64,000 nucleotides of DNA from Glandiceps talaboti (lineage: Eukaryota > Hemichordata > Enteropneusta > Spengelidae). The stretch lies in the NCBI RefSeq assembly GCF_964340395.1, contig NC_135565.1, positions 717,001 through 781,000 on the forward strand, written 5' to 3'. Positions 51,124-61,959 of this stretch are shown here, in pieces. The stretch's first letter is position 1. The number at the start of each line of letters is the position of its first letter. A program made the translations under genes and the position numbers. The notes under the pieces were generated by a model that did no database searches, was not told where the DNA came from, and saw nothing but the letters and a program-made list of their open reading frames with translations.

Positions 51124-52556
51124 TATTCCAATGTATCAATCGATACGCGCTGAAACCCGTTTCCATTTTGTGTACACATGCTGAAGTCAGGTTTTCAATA
51201 TCACGTAAAATTGAAATGGTCTGCGAAAATAAGATAAAAAATGAATATTCCAGGAAAGATTTATTTGTACCTTTATTATATACAGTTTATATATCGTGAA
51301 TGGTTAAAAAAATCGGGAACGGAAAACGCTACGAAGCGTCAACGCTCTGCCCGTAACTCGTGGTGCGACGTCTTTCTTGTTTCATATTTACCAGCAGCAT
51401 GCACTTTGACCCTCTGGCGCTGTCTCAATCAACATATAAGTGAAAAAAGCATGCTCAGAATTTTTAGTACTTCGTTTCATGTTTCATGTGATACCAAACA
51501 CACAAGAGAAAATTAGATTTTACGGGGTTTAATATCGATCCAAAAACTTACACTTGAAACTATAATATGCACCTGCTTTTCTTTCGGTTTGTGAAGTACA
51601 CAAATAATCGCATTCATCTAAAGATTTTGAAAATATTAACCTTTTACCTGTCGAATCAGAGTGCTAGGAGCGCGACGCTTATACTTACACTAATGCGTCA
51701 TTGATTTTGCGCCTTCTAAAGAACGTGAGAACGCTGCATGCTAGCTATGTCGCGTCACCTCATAAATAATGAAACCGGAAGTGATCGAAGTTACGTATGA
51801 TTATTCATGTGACCTCCACTTACGTTCAAAGGTCGCCCACTTTGTTTGTCGATGTATTTTTATCAATTTTAACTTGAACAGAATACAGAATGTTAGTTCG
51901 GTTTCCCTTCCATCAGTCTCAGTAGGCAGACGATACGATAGTTATACTATGGGGCGAATGGCAGGAATTTCTGTGCTTTGTTTTGATGTTTGATTTTTTG
52001 ACTTCCTGTGTTTACCTTTTGATGTCGCAATGGAGGTAAAGTTTTTTAAATAAAAACATCGATGATGCTTTTGAGGCGACTTTATTGTTGGTCGTTTTCT
52101 GTTTTGTTAGTTATAATGATTGTTTATCAAATAATAGTATTTTTTCAATAATGGTAGCACTAGTAGTAATTTCTAAAGCTGGCCTTTTTTCCATTATTCT
52201 TTTTTTAATTTATTTTTTGTTCATCTGTTTCTGAGGAGAAAAATCTTTTGATAACTTGACTTAGAATTGTTCAAAATATTGCACTTAATTTTATTTATAT
52301 TACCTATTGTTATCACAATTTGAAAATTGAGTCAGTGTGCTTCCCCAACCAACACTACCCCTTCCCCTCCCCCTCAAAAAAAAAAAAAGCATCACTAGGA
52401 CGATAAAGAAACTTTTTTTTTTCTTTTGGCCTTAGCATACAACATCTTGCTAGTTTCGGTTGCCATGGAAATAACAATTCTGCCAATTGACATGTATTGA
52501 TACATCAAGTTATTGTGCATTTCAAATTTTTCCATAATAACAAGGATGGAAGGAGT
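51124..52556. other. Intron, unique sequence with some CpG-containing stretches
   Basis: No array and no recognised element. Around 51650-51980 the text is richer in CpG and includes ACCGGAAGTG (ETS-like) at 51773-51782. A plus-strand ATGGAG followed by GTAAAG is at 52030-52041. This could be an internal promoter or a decayed element; the sequence does not decide. T-rich and A-rich runs dominate 52100-52560. Confidence 0.45.
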
Positions 52557-53027
52557 AAATAGATGGACTCTTTACTAGTTTTACTGTGTCCAGATAGTGA
52601 TTGTGGACTTACTATTCACAAATAGATGGACTCTTTACTAGTTTTACTGTGTCCAGATAGTGATTGTGGACTTACTATTCACAAATAGATGGACTCTTTA
52701 CTAGTTTTACTGTGTCCAGATAGTGATTGTGGACTTACTATTCACAAATAGATGGACTCTTTACTAGTTTTACTGTGTCCAGATAGTGATTGTGGACTTA
52801 CTATTCACAAATAGATGGACTCTTTACTAGTTTTACTGTGTCCAGATAGTGATTGTGGACTTACTATTCACAAATAGATGGACTCTTTACTAGTTTTACT
52901 GTGTCCAGATAGTGATTGTGGACTTACTATTCACAAATAGATGGACTCTTTACTAGTTTTACTGTGTCCAGATAGTGATTGTGGACTTACTATTCACAAA
53001 TAGATGGACTCTTTACTAGTTTTACTG
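52557..53027. repeat. 63-bp minisatellite array, forward block (about 7.5 copies)
   Basis: The unit is AAATAGATGGACTCTTTACT, AGTTTTACTGTGTCCAGATA, GTGATTGTGGACTTACTATT, CAC. Copies are almost identical. The same unit occurs in the opposite orientation at 53301-53545. Confidence 0.97.
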
Positions 53028-53127
53028 ACACACACCAAGATTTAATGGCTAGCCCCATGACAATATGGACACAGACCAAGATTTAATGTTTTTTTGACCC
53101 AAAATCACACACCGGTGGTAAGATAAA

Positions 53128-53166
53128 CCATAGACAGTGGAGGGGTCTCCCCTCCACTGTCTATGG
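53128..53166. repeat. Perfect hairpin, 18-bp arms and 3-base loop
   Basis: CCATAGACAGTGGAGGGG (53128-53145), loop TCT, CCCCTCCACTGTCTATGG (53149-53166). It lies in the spacer between the forward and inverted 63-bp arrays and is followed by (CA)n and GACAGACA repeats at 53179-53236. Confidence 0.95.
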
Positions 53167-53300
53167 ATAAACAAACAAAACACACACACACACACACACA
53201 CACACGCATCCAGACAGACAGACTGACAGACAGACACTTTGTCATGTCTATAGCACTACTGAACCTTATCAGTCAGTTGTGCTAAGTAGTAGAGTCTATC

Positions 53301-53545
53301 TACTTGTGAATAGTAAATCCACAATCACTATCTAGACACAGTAAAACTAGTAAAGAGTCCATCTATTTGTGAATAGTAAGTCCACAATCACTATCTGGAC
53401 ACAGTAAAACTAGTAAAGAGTCCATCTATTTGTGAATAGTAAGTCCACAATCACTATCTGGACACAGTAAAACTAGTAAAGAGTCCATCTATTTGTGAAT
53501 AGTAAGTCCACAATCACTATACGGTGACTATCTGAACAGAGTAAA
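53301..53545. repeat. 63-bp minisatellite array, inverted block (about 3.8 copies)
   Basis: The unit of 52557-53027 is present as its reverse complement (GTGAATAGTAAGTCCACAAT, CACTATCTGGACACAGTAAA, ACTAGTAAAGAGTCCATCTA). The last copy, nearest exon 54290-54449, is the most diverged and runs into the LINE target duplication at 53546. Confidence 0.95.
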
Positions 53546-54284
53546 AACTCCATGTACAATAAGTCCCATAAGTTCTGAGAGTAGTGACAGGAATAAAACA
53601 GGTGAGTAACAGTCTCTTCACAGTTTTTACATAGGGTACACATTGGAGTTGCGACAATGGCTGGTAACATGTAATGAAGCTTTGAATTGGTGTAAAGGAT
53701 ATCGGATAAAGGATTGATTTTTAAATTGAAATGCTCTCAACTTTGTGTCAATAGTGATTTTAAATGGTAAGGAGTAGTATAGTGATTCCCATGTATCAGT
53801 GGCAATATTGTAACTTATGGGACTGTATTGTTAATGAATGGGACCCCATTCTGGCACTGAGTTTATCCTCCCTTTCTGCAAGTCAAGTAATTAATTCTTG
53901 GCGACAGCAATCTTTTAAATTTTCTGTAATTTCATTATCCTTCTATTTAAGAAGTATATTCATAAAGTTAAGATGGGCCTGAAAATCCCAATTTGGGCAG
54001 AATTCCAAGCATATGTTCGACAAATCCATAAAATTAAACAATTTTATCGCAATGCAGAAGGGAAAATTAGATAAACAATTCAAAAACTGGGGAGCCATGC
54101 AAAATATTTTATACAATGTATAAATTATTTTTTTTACCATCAACTACTTTCTCTTCCTTTCCCAGTCCTTTTCCTGTTTTTGAGTCTTATTTCCCCTTTT
54201 GTGGTTGTGGTGTAAATTTTTTGTGCGTAAAAAAAAGGCAATAAACTTCTTGCTTAAAATTAAAGAAAACAACTCCATGTACAA
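53546..54284 (+). mobile_element. 5'-truncated, 5'-inverted LINE copy with 14-bp target duplication
   Basis: AACTCCATGTACAA at 53546-53559 and 54271-54284 flank the insert. The 3' part (53811-54270) is on the plus strand: NLWDCIVNEWDPILALSLSS, RSIFIKLRWA, then shifted frames with IPIWAEFQAYVRQIHKIKQF and FKNWGAM, then a 3' UTR with AATAAA and an A-rich end. The first part (53560-53810) is on the minus strand: DTWESLYYSLPFKITIDTKL, RAFQFK, then shifted CTLCKNCEETVTHLFYSCHY and SQNLWDLL. Both halves share NLWD and the bases AACTTATGGGACT, so they are adjoining pieces of one LINE joined head to head, as twin priming produces. The frames are broken. The right duplication ends at the donor of exon 54290-54449. 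Confidence 0.75.
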
Positions 54285-54289
54285 CTTAC

Positions 54290-54449
54290 TTTATCTGGCG
54301 CATTTTTATTGAGTATGAACGGGAAAATGCGTTCTCTCAATCTCTTGACAGGATCATGTCTATTTTCACATCCATATATAAAGACATTCTGTTTTCTACT
54401 ATGACCATGCAAATCGCAGTAAACTATCACATCACGTTCTTCCATTATT
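54290..54449 (-). CDS. AGBL2/AGBL3-like: CCP2/3-like carboxypeptidase exon with zinc-binding histidine
   Basis: A 160-bp exon on the minus strand, acceptor GATTGCAG before 54449 and donor GTAAGT at 54284-54289. Its first base completes a Lys begun in exon 61647-61816; then it reads IMEERDVIVYCDLHGHSRKQ, NVFIYGCENRHDPVKRLRER and IFPFILNKNAPDK, ending in phase 0. The (D)LHGHSRK motif holds the third zinc ligand of the M14 site. NVF(I/L)YGC and ER(I/V)FP are CCP-specific. An open frame runs on past the donor for eight codons before a stop, so splicing is required. A LINE is inserted within the first bases of the intron that follows. Confidence 0.97.
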
Positions 54450-54717
54450 CTGCAATCATAACAAACATATATATAGAAATCAATAAGTCTTAGTCCAATG
54501 TGATTTAACTATTTTTCAAAGATGGTATTACCTATCAATTTTGACACCCTCATCCTGATGTACAAGTTTATAATTCGATAATACTCCCCAATATCTTTTA
54601 TTTTTCAGCCAAGGAAAATATGAGTGACCTAAGGGGCCTTGTCACTATGAGTCGCTAGAATGAAGAACAATTTTGAGGAATAATATAAATACATCCTCAA
54701 ACATAATTAATGAATAA
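54450..54717. other. Intron, unique sequence
   Basis: About 270 bp of AT-rich text upstream of the exon, with no recognised element. Confidence 0.5.
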
Positions 54718-55000
54718 AAGCACCAATGGCCTTGTAGCACAACTGTATTTAACTGTTGCTATTGGGTATGGTCTTGTTGCTAGGCATATTTGCATCCATT
54801 TTTGGAATCTTTATTAACATGCCTGCCCTTCCCACTTTTCATCTTTGCAATAGAAACTATCATTTAGCTGTTGTTATGGGTGTGGTCTTGTTGCTAGGCA
54901 TATTTGCATACACTGTTTGAATCTGTATTTACTTACCTACCTTATTATTTAACTGTTGCTAAGGGCATGGTCATGGTTGCAAGAGCTAGTTGTGTCAAAA
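54718..55000. repeat. Dispersed repeat family copy 3 (GTTGCTAGGCATATTTGCAT)
   Basis: CACCAATGGCCTTGTAGCAC, TGGTCTTGTTGCTAGGCATA and TTTGCATACACTGTTTGAAT match the other two copies at 8550-8985 and 49986-50203. Two internal modules are about 110 bp apart. Confidence 0.75.
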
Positions 55001-55127
55001 TGTTTTGAACAACAGCAGAATAACACCTCCAGAAACATGCCACTAAGTTTTTCACCTTATTTGCATATCCCCAAGGGGATCATCACATTGTGAATACATC
55101 TTCATCTACACATCACTAGATGCATCC

Positions 55128-56083
55128 CAATACATGTCTATGTCACAACAATACGTGTCTATGTTTCGACAATACATGGCTCTCTCACAACAATATGCAT
55201 CTATGTCATGACAATACGTGGCTATGTCATGACAATACGTGGCTTTGTCACAACAATATGTATCTATGTCTCGACAATACTTGGCTCTGTCACGACAATA
55301 TGTGTCTATGTCATGACAATATGTGGCGCTGTCACGACAATACGTGGCTCTGTCACAACAATATGTATCTATGTCTCGACAATACTTGGCTCTGTCACGA
55401 CAATATGTGTCTATGTCATGACAATATGTGGCGCTGTCATGACAATACATGGCTCTATCACGACAATATGTGGCTCTGTCACAACAATACATGTCTATGT
55501 CACAACAATACGTGGCTCTGTCACGACAATACGTGGCTTTGTCACAACAATATGTGTCTATGTCTCGACAATACGTGGCTATGTCATGACAATACGTGGC
55601 TTTGTCACAACAATATGTGTCTATGTCACGACTACATGGCTCTGTCACAACAATATGCATCTATGTCATGACAATATGTGTCTATGTCATGACAATATGT
55701 GTCTATGTCACGACAATACGTGTCTATGTCATGACAATACGTGGCTCTGTCACGACAATATGTGTCTATGTCATGACAATATGTGTCTATGTCACAACAA
55801 TATGTGTCTATGTCACGACAATACATGGCTCTGTCACAACAATATGTGTCTATGTCATGACAATATGTGGCTCTGTCACGACAATATGTGTCTATGTCAC
55901 GACAATACATGGCTCTGTCACAACAATATGTAGCTCTGTCACGACAATATGTGTCTATGTCACGACAATACATGGCTCTGTCACAACAATATGTGTCTAT
56001 GTCACGACAATATGTGGCTTTGTCACAACAATATGTGTCTATGTCATGACAATATGTGTCTATGTCACGACAATACGTCGCAG
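55128..56083. repeat. 21-bp minisatellite array, left part
   Basis: The unit is TGTCACGACAATATGTGTCTA with TGTCATGACA/TGTCACAACA and GTGTCTA/GTGGCTC/GTGGCTT variants, about 45 copies. The same array resumes at 59516-59680, so the block between them was inserted. Open frames on both strands are artefacts of the 21-bp period. Confidence 0.97.
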
Positions 56084-56282
56084 CATTTCCTTTGAAGCGT
56101 TTCTATACATTATGTATGATTAATCCGATTACGTATAGCGGTAATGCAGACTTCCTGTCCGGGGTGTAAAAACCTCACAACGCTACATAAATCGCACGTA
56201 AAATCTTGCAAAGGGTGAGAAGAGATTATACACGGTTATGCTAATTTATGTTAATGACAGGTAAAATACTATATTTTAGGTA

Positions 56283-56302
56283 AACCCTAACCCTAACCCT
56301 AA
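56283..56302. repeat. Short telomere-like tract (CCCTAA)3
   Basis: AACCCTAACCCTAACCCTAA lies in the presumed 5' region of the Rex1-like element, directly before ATGAGGGCGCTGC. It is too short to be a telomere. Confidence 0.85.
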
Positions 56303-58567
56303 TAATGAGGGCGCTGCACGAGTGGCGACCAGGTAAACACAGTTCTACTGTTTTTTCTGTTTTCTCGAACGTGTTCAGAAGTTTAAGGTATTTTGCTCCC
56401 CAAACTATATTGTTAAACATGGTGTGGTCAGTGCAAACCGTTTTTGTGGTGTTTTTCTGTGCGACACTGCTTTGGGGACATGGTCTCTGCTCACCATATG
56501 AACCCACATCACCTCTAAGGCTGCCATTTACGTCGAAGATTATTCATTATGACAGACAGCAATTGTTAGCTATACGAGCAAATTCTAGCGTACCACCGCC
56601 AATCATCCCTCCGGAGATCCCACGTCGCAGGAAGAGGGGAAAGAAGAGTGGACTACGTGAGAGGTTGAAACGACGGGGAAATAGGCTTCCTTTACCAAGT
56701 ATTGTATTCGGAAACGTCCAGTCATTACGTAATAAAATGGACGAACTTCAAGCAAATGCTCAATATTTATCAGCGTACAAGAACAGTTGTGTTGTAGCAT
56801 TGAGTGAAACATGGCTAGATGATAACACTCCTGACAGTGGCATAAGTATACTCGGGTTTAACTGTTTCCGAGAGGATAGAACGGCAGAATCCGGAAAAGA
56901 AAAAGGCGGCGGAGTTTGTATTTACCTGAATGACAGGTGGTGTACTAACGCAACTGTAAAGGCACAGGTATGCACGCCAGATGTTGAGTTTCTTATTGTC
57001 AGCGCACGACCATACTATTTACCAAGGGAGTTTACGAACATTCTTTTGTGTGCAGTATACTGTCAACCAAAGTCAAATACAAGAACGGCTGGGAATATTT
57101 TAGCAAAGCACATCAGACAGCTTGAGATGGAGTCTCCAAGTGCAGCAGTTGTCATTGTTGGCGATTTCAACGAGTGTCGTCTGAACGGCGTCCTCTCTGA
57201 ATATCATCAATATGTGACATGTTCAACCAGGAAAAATAAAACCCTGGACCTCTGTTATTCTAATATTTCTCAAGCTTACTGTACACGCAAACTGGCACAG
57301 CTTGGAAAATCGGATCACTGCATGTTACACATGATGCCATCTTATAGACAAAAATTAAAATGTACAAAACCCAAGAAAATTTCAGTGCTGCAATGGTCGC
57401 CCGATGCCATCGAGAAACTTTGTGCTTGCTTGGATTGCACTAATTGGGACGAGCTGTTTGAGGATGATGCTAACAAGACAACTGAAGTTAACAGCAATTA
57501 TATAACCTTTTGTGTTGATGTATGCCTACCCACCAAGACTCTAAAACGCTATCCAAATAATAAACCATGGTTTGACAGTAGCTTGAAACATATTCTGCAA
57601 CTGAAACAAGCTGCATATAGGGAAGGAAATGCTGAGCGAACAAGTGAAGTGGGAAAACAACTGATAACAGAGATATACAAGAAAAAGGTTGAATATAAAC
57701 ACAAACTTGAAAACCAGTTCTCCACGAACAACACCCGGGACACTTGGCGAGGACTACAAACTATAACTGATTATAAATCATCACCAGGCAAATTGACAGT
57801 TACTAACGAAAAGGCCTTTGCGGAAGAACTCAACGAATTCTATGCTCGTTTTGACAGGGATGAAAATGAAAAGAAGCTAACCAATGAATTATTGCTGTTA
57901 GACAACGAAGATGAAAACCAAGAAGAGAGGATAGTGGTCAACGTAGATGAAGTGGTCAAATAGTTTAAGAGTCTTAATGTTCGTAAAACCGCAGGCCCTG
58001 ATAATATCACAGGCAAACTTCTTAAAGAATGCTGTACACAATTAGCGCCTATCTTTTCTAGACTCTTTCAATTGTCGATCGATACTCACACCGTCCCTCA
58101 CTACTGGAAGAAAAGCTGTATCATCCCTATCCCGAAAATTCCAAGGCCAACAAAGAACAATGACTTCAGGCCAGTAGCACTGACTTCCATACCCATGAAA
58201 TGCCTTGAACGGATTCTGCTGAAATATCTTGTTTCTCAGACATCGTTATACCAGGATCCACTGCAGTTTGCATATCGCCAACACAGGAGTACAGAGGATG
58301 CAGTTCTGTCCATTCTACATACAATAACCCAGCATCTGGATGCTAGTAATACTTCGGCTCGGGTACTATTCGTGGACTTTTCGAGTGCGTTCAACACCAT
58401 CTCCCCCAACTTGCTAATAAGGAAGTTGAGGAATATGGCTGTAAACCAACAATTAATCCGGTGGGTGGCAGACTTTCTGACCAGGCGTATGCAGTTTGTT
58501 AAAGTGAACTCAACAAGCTCGGGAAGCCGAATGACGAACACTGGCTCAACCCACAATGCTTGAGATC

Positions 58568-58593
58568 GGGGGGGGGGGGGGGGGGGGGGGGGG
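58568..58593. repeat. Homopolymer run of 26 G
   Basis: A pure G tract inside the retrotransposon at the point where the RT catalytic core is missing. It may be a real deletion scar or an assembly error. Confidence 0.9.
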
Positions 58594-59270
58594 ACGTAGG
58601 AAGGGTTAATAGCTACAGATATCTTGATATGTCTTTATCGAACACTCTTACCTGGGGTGAACATGCATGTGCACTAACCCGTAAATGCCAACAAAGAATG
58701 TATTTTCTACGCAAATTGCGTAGGTTTGGTGTATCTAGCAAAATTCTGCATATGTTCTATAAATCTACCATTGAGTCGATCATAGGATATTGTATTTCTT
58801 GCTGGGGTGGTAGTATCACTATGTCTAGTTTAAATCAAATAGATCGAGTTATTAATCAAGCAAGGAAAATTGTAGGAGTACCTGTGCCCAGTGTGAGTGA
58901 ACTATTTGCTAAATCTAGTGAAAACAAAGCCGCACTCATCCTGGCTGATAAAACTCATCCACTGAACTGTAATTTCATTAAGACAAGGTCCGGCAGCAGA
59001 TACCACTCAATTTGATGTCGCACCGATAGATTCGGCAATACATTTGTGCCTTCTGCTATCAGGATGCTTAACCAAGCATGTACAAGATAGACATGTGGTG
59101 ATCTAGTACAGTGTACGTAATGCCTTTAATGTTGTCTTTGTTGTGTGCATTTGCCACTTTTTGTATCTTACTTTGAATGTAATGTGTGTCGATATTTTTT
59201 TGCGAGTCTGTGTAACCAAGACAAATTTCCATTGAGTTGGACAATAAATTATTATTATTATTATTATTAT

Positions 59271-59515
59271 ATATCTTGTTGGGGTCTTCAACCAGTTGTA
59301 AACTTCAAATGGTCGGAAAATTTAGTGAAAAACATGTCAGATAGCGAGCAACTATCACTGAGTAACAGTGAGTGTAAACAACTTGGAAACGGACAGGAAA
59401 TACTTAATATTTAGCTTAACTTAATGTATGCAAACAAACATTGTACAATAAACATTTAGAGATCCTTTGATGTTTACCACAGTTGCGTATCCTGTGGGTG
59501 GACGGTCTATGGTCT
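59271..59515. other. Segment between LINE tail and resumed 21-bp array
   Basis: About 245 bp after the (TTA)n tail. A plus-strand frame includes MSDSEQLSLSNSECKQLGNG, with no recognised domain. It includes AATAAACATTTAG. It could be part of the inserted block or pre-existing intron. Confidence 0.4.
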
Positions 59516-59680
59516 ATGTCATGACAATATGTGTCTCTGTCACGACAATATGTGGCTCTGTCATAACAATGCGTGGCTCTGTCATAACAATGCGTGGCTC
59601 TGTCACGACAATACGTAGCTCTGTCATGACAATACGTGGCTCTGTCATGACAATACACATCAATGTCACAATAATATATA
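59516..59680. repeat. 21-bp minisatellite array, right part
   Basis: About eight units of TGTCACGACAATATGTGGCTC, the same as 55128-56083. It is ended by the minus-strand LINE at 59684. Confidence 0.93.
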
Positions 59681-59683
59681 ATA

Positions 59684-61080
59684 ATAATAATAATAATTTA
59701 TTCCCACGTACAAAAAAAAAATGTGATACAGAACAGAACTAAATATCCTTATGTATATACATAAACGTGTTATTCGGGAAAAGGGTGTGGAAGTAGTTGT
59801 TACACAACTAATCGAGTCCTCCCCTCACAAAACATATGACACTTATCATTTAATTTTGCCCTGTTTCAATCAAGACTATTTAACGTGGTAGATGATACAT
59901 GGAAATACACTGAAATTACAAAATAAATTAAACATGAGCTCTAGATCCCGAAACAACCAGACTGTAGACATTTTTTAAATTCCCGCTTAAACTCTGACCT
60001 GCATTGTATAGTCCTAATATGCACTGGTATTTTATTCCATAGTTTCGCACCTGCATATTTTATGCTGAATTGGCCCGACCTATGTTTTGTTCTTGGAATA
60101 TTCAAATCGCTTCTCCTGCTTTGCCGTGTTGAATAAGAATGGCTAATTGTAGTGAAGTAATCGTGGAAGATGCTTGGTAGTCTTTTATGTAAAACATCAT
60201 GGACAAACATCGCTATTTGTAGGCTGTGTTGTTGAAAAATGTTTAGAATACCGAGCTTTTGAAATAATGGTTCTGAAGGTACATTCCATTTGCTAAAAGT
60301 CATAATACGAATTAATCATTTTTGTACAATAAATAATTCATTAAGGTAAGTCGGGTACGTACTCCCCCATACATCCAGTCCATATGTGATGTGTGGGAGA
60401 ACAGTGGAGTTATACAGCATGATAAGTATATGTTGAGGCACAACTTTGCGAATATGTAGGAATATGCCTGTAAGTTTGCTTATTTTAGAATTTACAGCAG
60501 TTATTTGTGGCTTCCAGGACATACACTGATCAATTGACACTCCAACAAATGATGCAGTATCAGTTTCTTGCAGTATTGTGTCTTTTATGCGCATAGATCC
60601 AGTGTTATCCACTGTTTTCCTTTTGCTTTTCAGAATTAAGTAATTCGTTTTAGCTAGATTTATCGTTAGCTTATTCGCATCACACCAATTTGTGATATTT
60701 GTTAATTCATAGTTCATTGATGTCATATCAATAATATTACTTCTATCAGTAAAAGTATGGAATAAATTTGAATCATCGGCATACAATCTAAAGTCAAATA
60801 AATCGGAAGATAGTGGTATATCATTAATATATACAAGAAAAAGTGTAGGTCCTAGAATTGAGCCTTGGGGAACACCACAAGTAATTGCCCGTTTGGAGGA
60901 ATTAACACCATTTATATATACAAACTGATACCTGAAAGTGAGATAATCTTTTAGCCATTGAAGGGGCAAACCTCGTATTCCATAATATTCTAATTTTGAT
61001 ATTAGAATATCATGATTTATGGTGTCAAACGCTTTCGAAAAGTCAATGAATAACAATGAATAATATTGCTCTGTCATTCA
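59684..61080 (-). pseudogene. 5'-truncated LINE with intact reverse-transcriptase core
   Basis: The minus-strand frame 61077-60316 reads LLFIDFSKAFDTINHDILIS, GVPQGSILGPTLFLVYINDI, FRLYADDSNLFHTF, WCDANKLTINLAKTNYLILK and SFVGVSIDQCMSW. RT motifs from the first catalytic Asp onward are present, including the YADD box. After one stop near 60313 the same reading continues 60303-59941 with IPRTKHRSGQFSIKYAGAKL, WNKIPVHIRTI and FKREFKKCL, a typical LINE C-terminus. The 3' end has AATAAATTATTATTATT. The endonuclease and first RT motifs are missing, as expected for a 5'-truncated copy. Its 5' junction ATGACAGAGC equals a 10-base stretch of the neighbouring 21-bp array, so insertion used microhomology or duplicated the target. 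Confidence 0.9.
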
Positions 61081-61244
61081 TTTGGTTGTGTTAAAAATAT
61101 GAGTTAAAACATTCACAATTGCCATTACTTTCCCTGATTTTTCTTTGATATTACAGGTGTTTGTGTTATTAAGTTATTCTCTAATATGTTTCTTCATTTA
61201 GCCGGAGAATACTTGTGATGTAAGTATTGTCACTACACGTCTCA

Positions 61245-61560
61245 TGACTCGTAGTGACAAAGGCCACTCAGGTCACTCATAGTGACAAAGGCCACTCAGG
61301 TCACTCATAGTGACAAAGGCCACTCAGGTCACTCATAGTGACAAAGGCCACTCAGGTCACTCATAGTGACAAAGGCCACTCAGGTCACTCATAGTGACAA
61401 AGGCCACTCAGGTCACTTGTAGTGACAAAGGCCACTCAGGTCACTCATAGTGACAAAGGCCACTCAGGTCACTCATAGTGACAAAGGCCACTCAGGTCAC
61501 TCGTAGTGACAAAGGCCACTCAGATCACTCGTAGTGACAAAGGCCACTCACGTCACTCAT
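61245..61560. repeat. 28-bp minisatellite array, about 11 copies
   Basis: The unit is TAGTGACAAAGGCCACTCAG then GTCACTCA. It lies about 85 bp past the donor of exon 61647-61816. Each unit contains GTGACAAAGG and its partial complement TCACT. Confidence 0.96.
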
Positions 61561-61646
61561 ATTATCCTTGGCTGAACGGAGAAAAATACTGGGGAATGAC
61601 ATTGAGTAGTGTTTGACAAATATTGAAATAATATGAATTGACTTAC

Positions 61647-61816
61647 TTTCTGATGAGCATTTTACAATGGCACACAGAGGGGAAGGAATCTTTCAACACT
61701 GATTTATAATTTCTGTTCAGATCTCTACCGGCAAGTGAACAACGGTAATTACCAACAATCACTCCATCAGGATTCAACATTGGAATTACTTTGAAAACAA
61801 ATGTGTCCCGTAATAA
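61647..61816 (-). CDS. AGBL2/AGBL3-like: CCP2/3-like carboxypeptidase exon with substrate-binding Asn-Arg motif
   Basis: A 170-bp exon, acceptor CTTACAG before 61816 and donor GTAAGT at 61641-61646. It reads [40 protein letters not shown] and [16 protein letters not shown], plus AA that joins the next exon to make Lys. [19 protein letters not shown] and RDLNRNY are near-invariant in CCPs. The Asn-Arg pair binds the C-terminal carboxylate of the substrate in M14 peptidases. Where vertebrate family members usually have a Trp-Tyr pair after SFPS, this protein has VCHC, an unusual change with two cysteines. Confidence 0.98.
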
Positions 61817-61959
61817 CTGTAAGAAAATAATTTCAAGATGGAAACATTGGTGAAATTAGTAATAAGTAAACATATATTTCATGATACAAATTGAAACAAC
61901 CTAGGACCTACATGTAGTATTTGTCAAAACTAATATGAGAATTGATTTCCTAGGAGTGA

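Larger units (their letters stand above)
56084..59270 (+). mobile_element. Rex1/Babar-like non-LTR retrotransposon, near full length but defective
   Basis: The coding frame runs from 56305. The endonuclease domain has NVQSLRNKMDEL, ALSETWLDD, GGGVCIYLNDRW, AVYCQP, VIVGDFNEC, TLDLCYSN and KSDHCMLHM, all usual for APE-type LINE endonucleases. One in-frame TAG follows at 57961. Reverse transcriptase then continues in the same frame: RKTAGPDNITGKLL, NDFRPVALTSIPMKCLERIL, DPLQFAYRQHRSTEDAVLSI and VLFVDFSSAFNTISPNLL, up to 58560. The part that should hold PQG and the YADD/FADD catalytic motif is absent; a run of 26 G stands there. After it the C-terminal part resumes with NSYRYLDMSLSNTLTWGEHA and QQRMYFLRKLRRFG, ending near 59015. 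The tail is AATAAATTATTATTATT. It interrupts the 21-bp array. Confidence 0.88.

Noticed and set aside
51769-52041. Possible promoter and first exon on the plus strand (ETS-like ACCGGAAGTG, ATGGAG followed by GTAAAG)
   Set aside because: No convincing coding frame or downstream exon could be joined; single short motifs are not enough.
55106-56123. Cys/Asp-rich and Thr/Val-rich frames of up to 241 codons
   Set aside because: They are read-through of the 21-bp array in all frames.
60316-61077. Active LINE because RT motifs including YADD are intact
   Set aside because: The element lacks the endonuclease and first RT motifs and has a stop before its C-terminal part, so it is a truncated copy.
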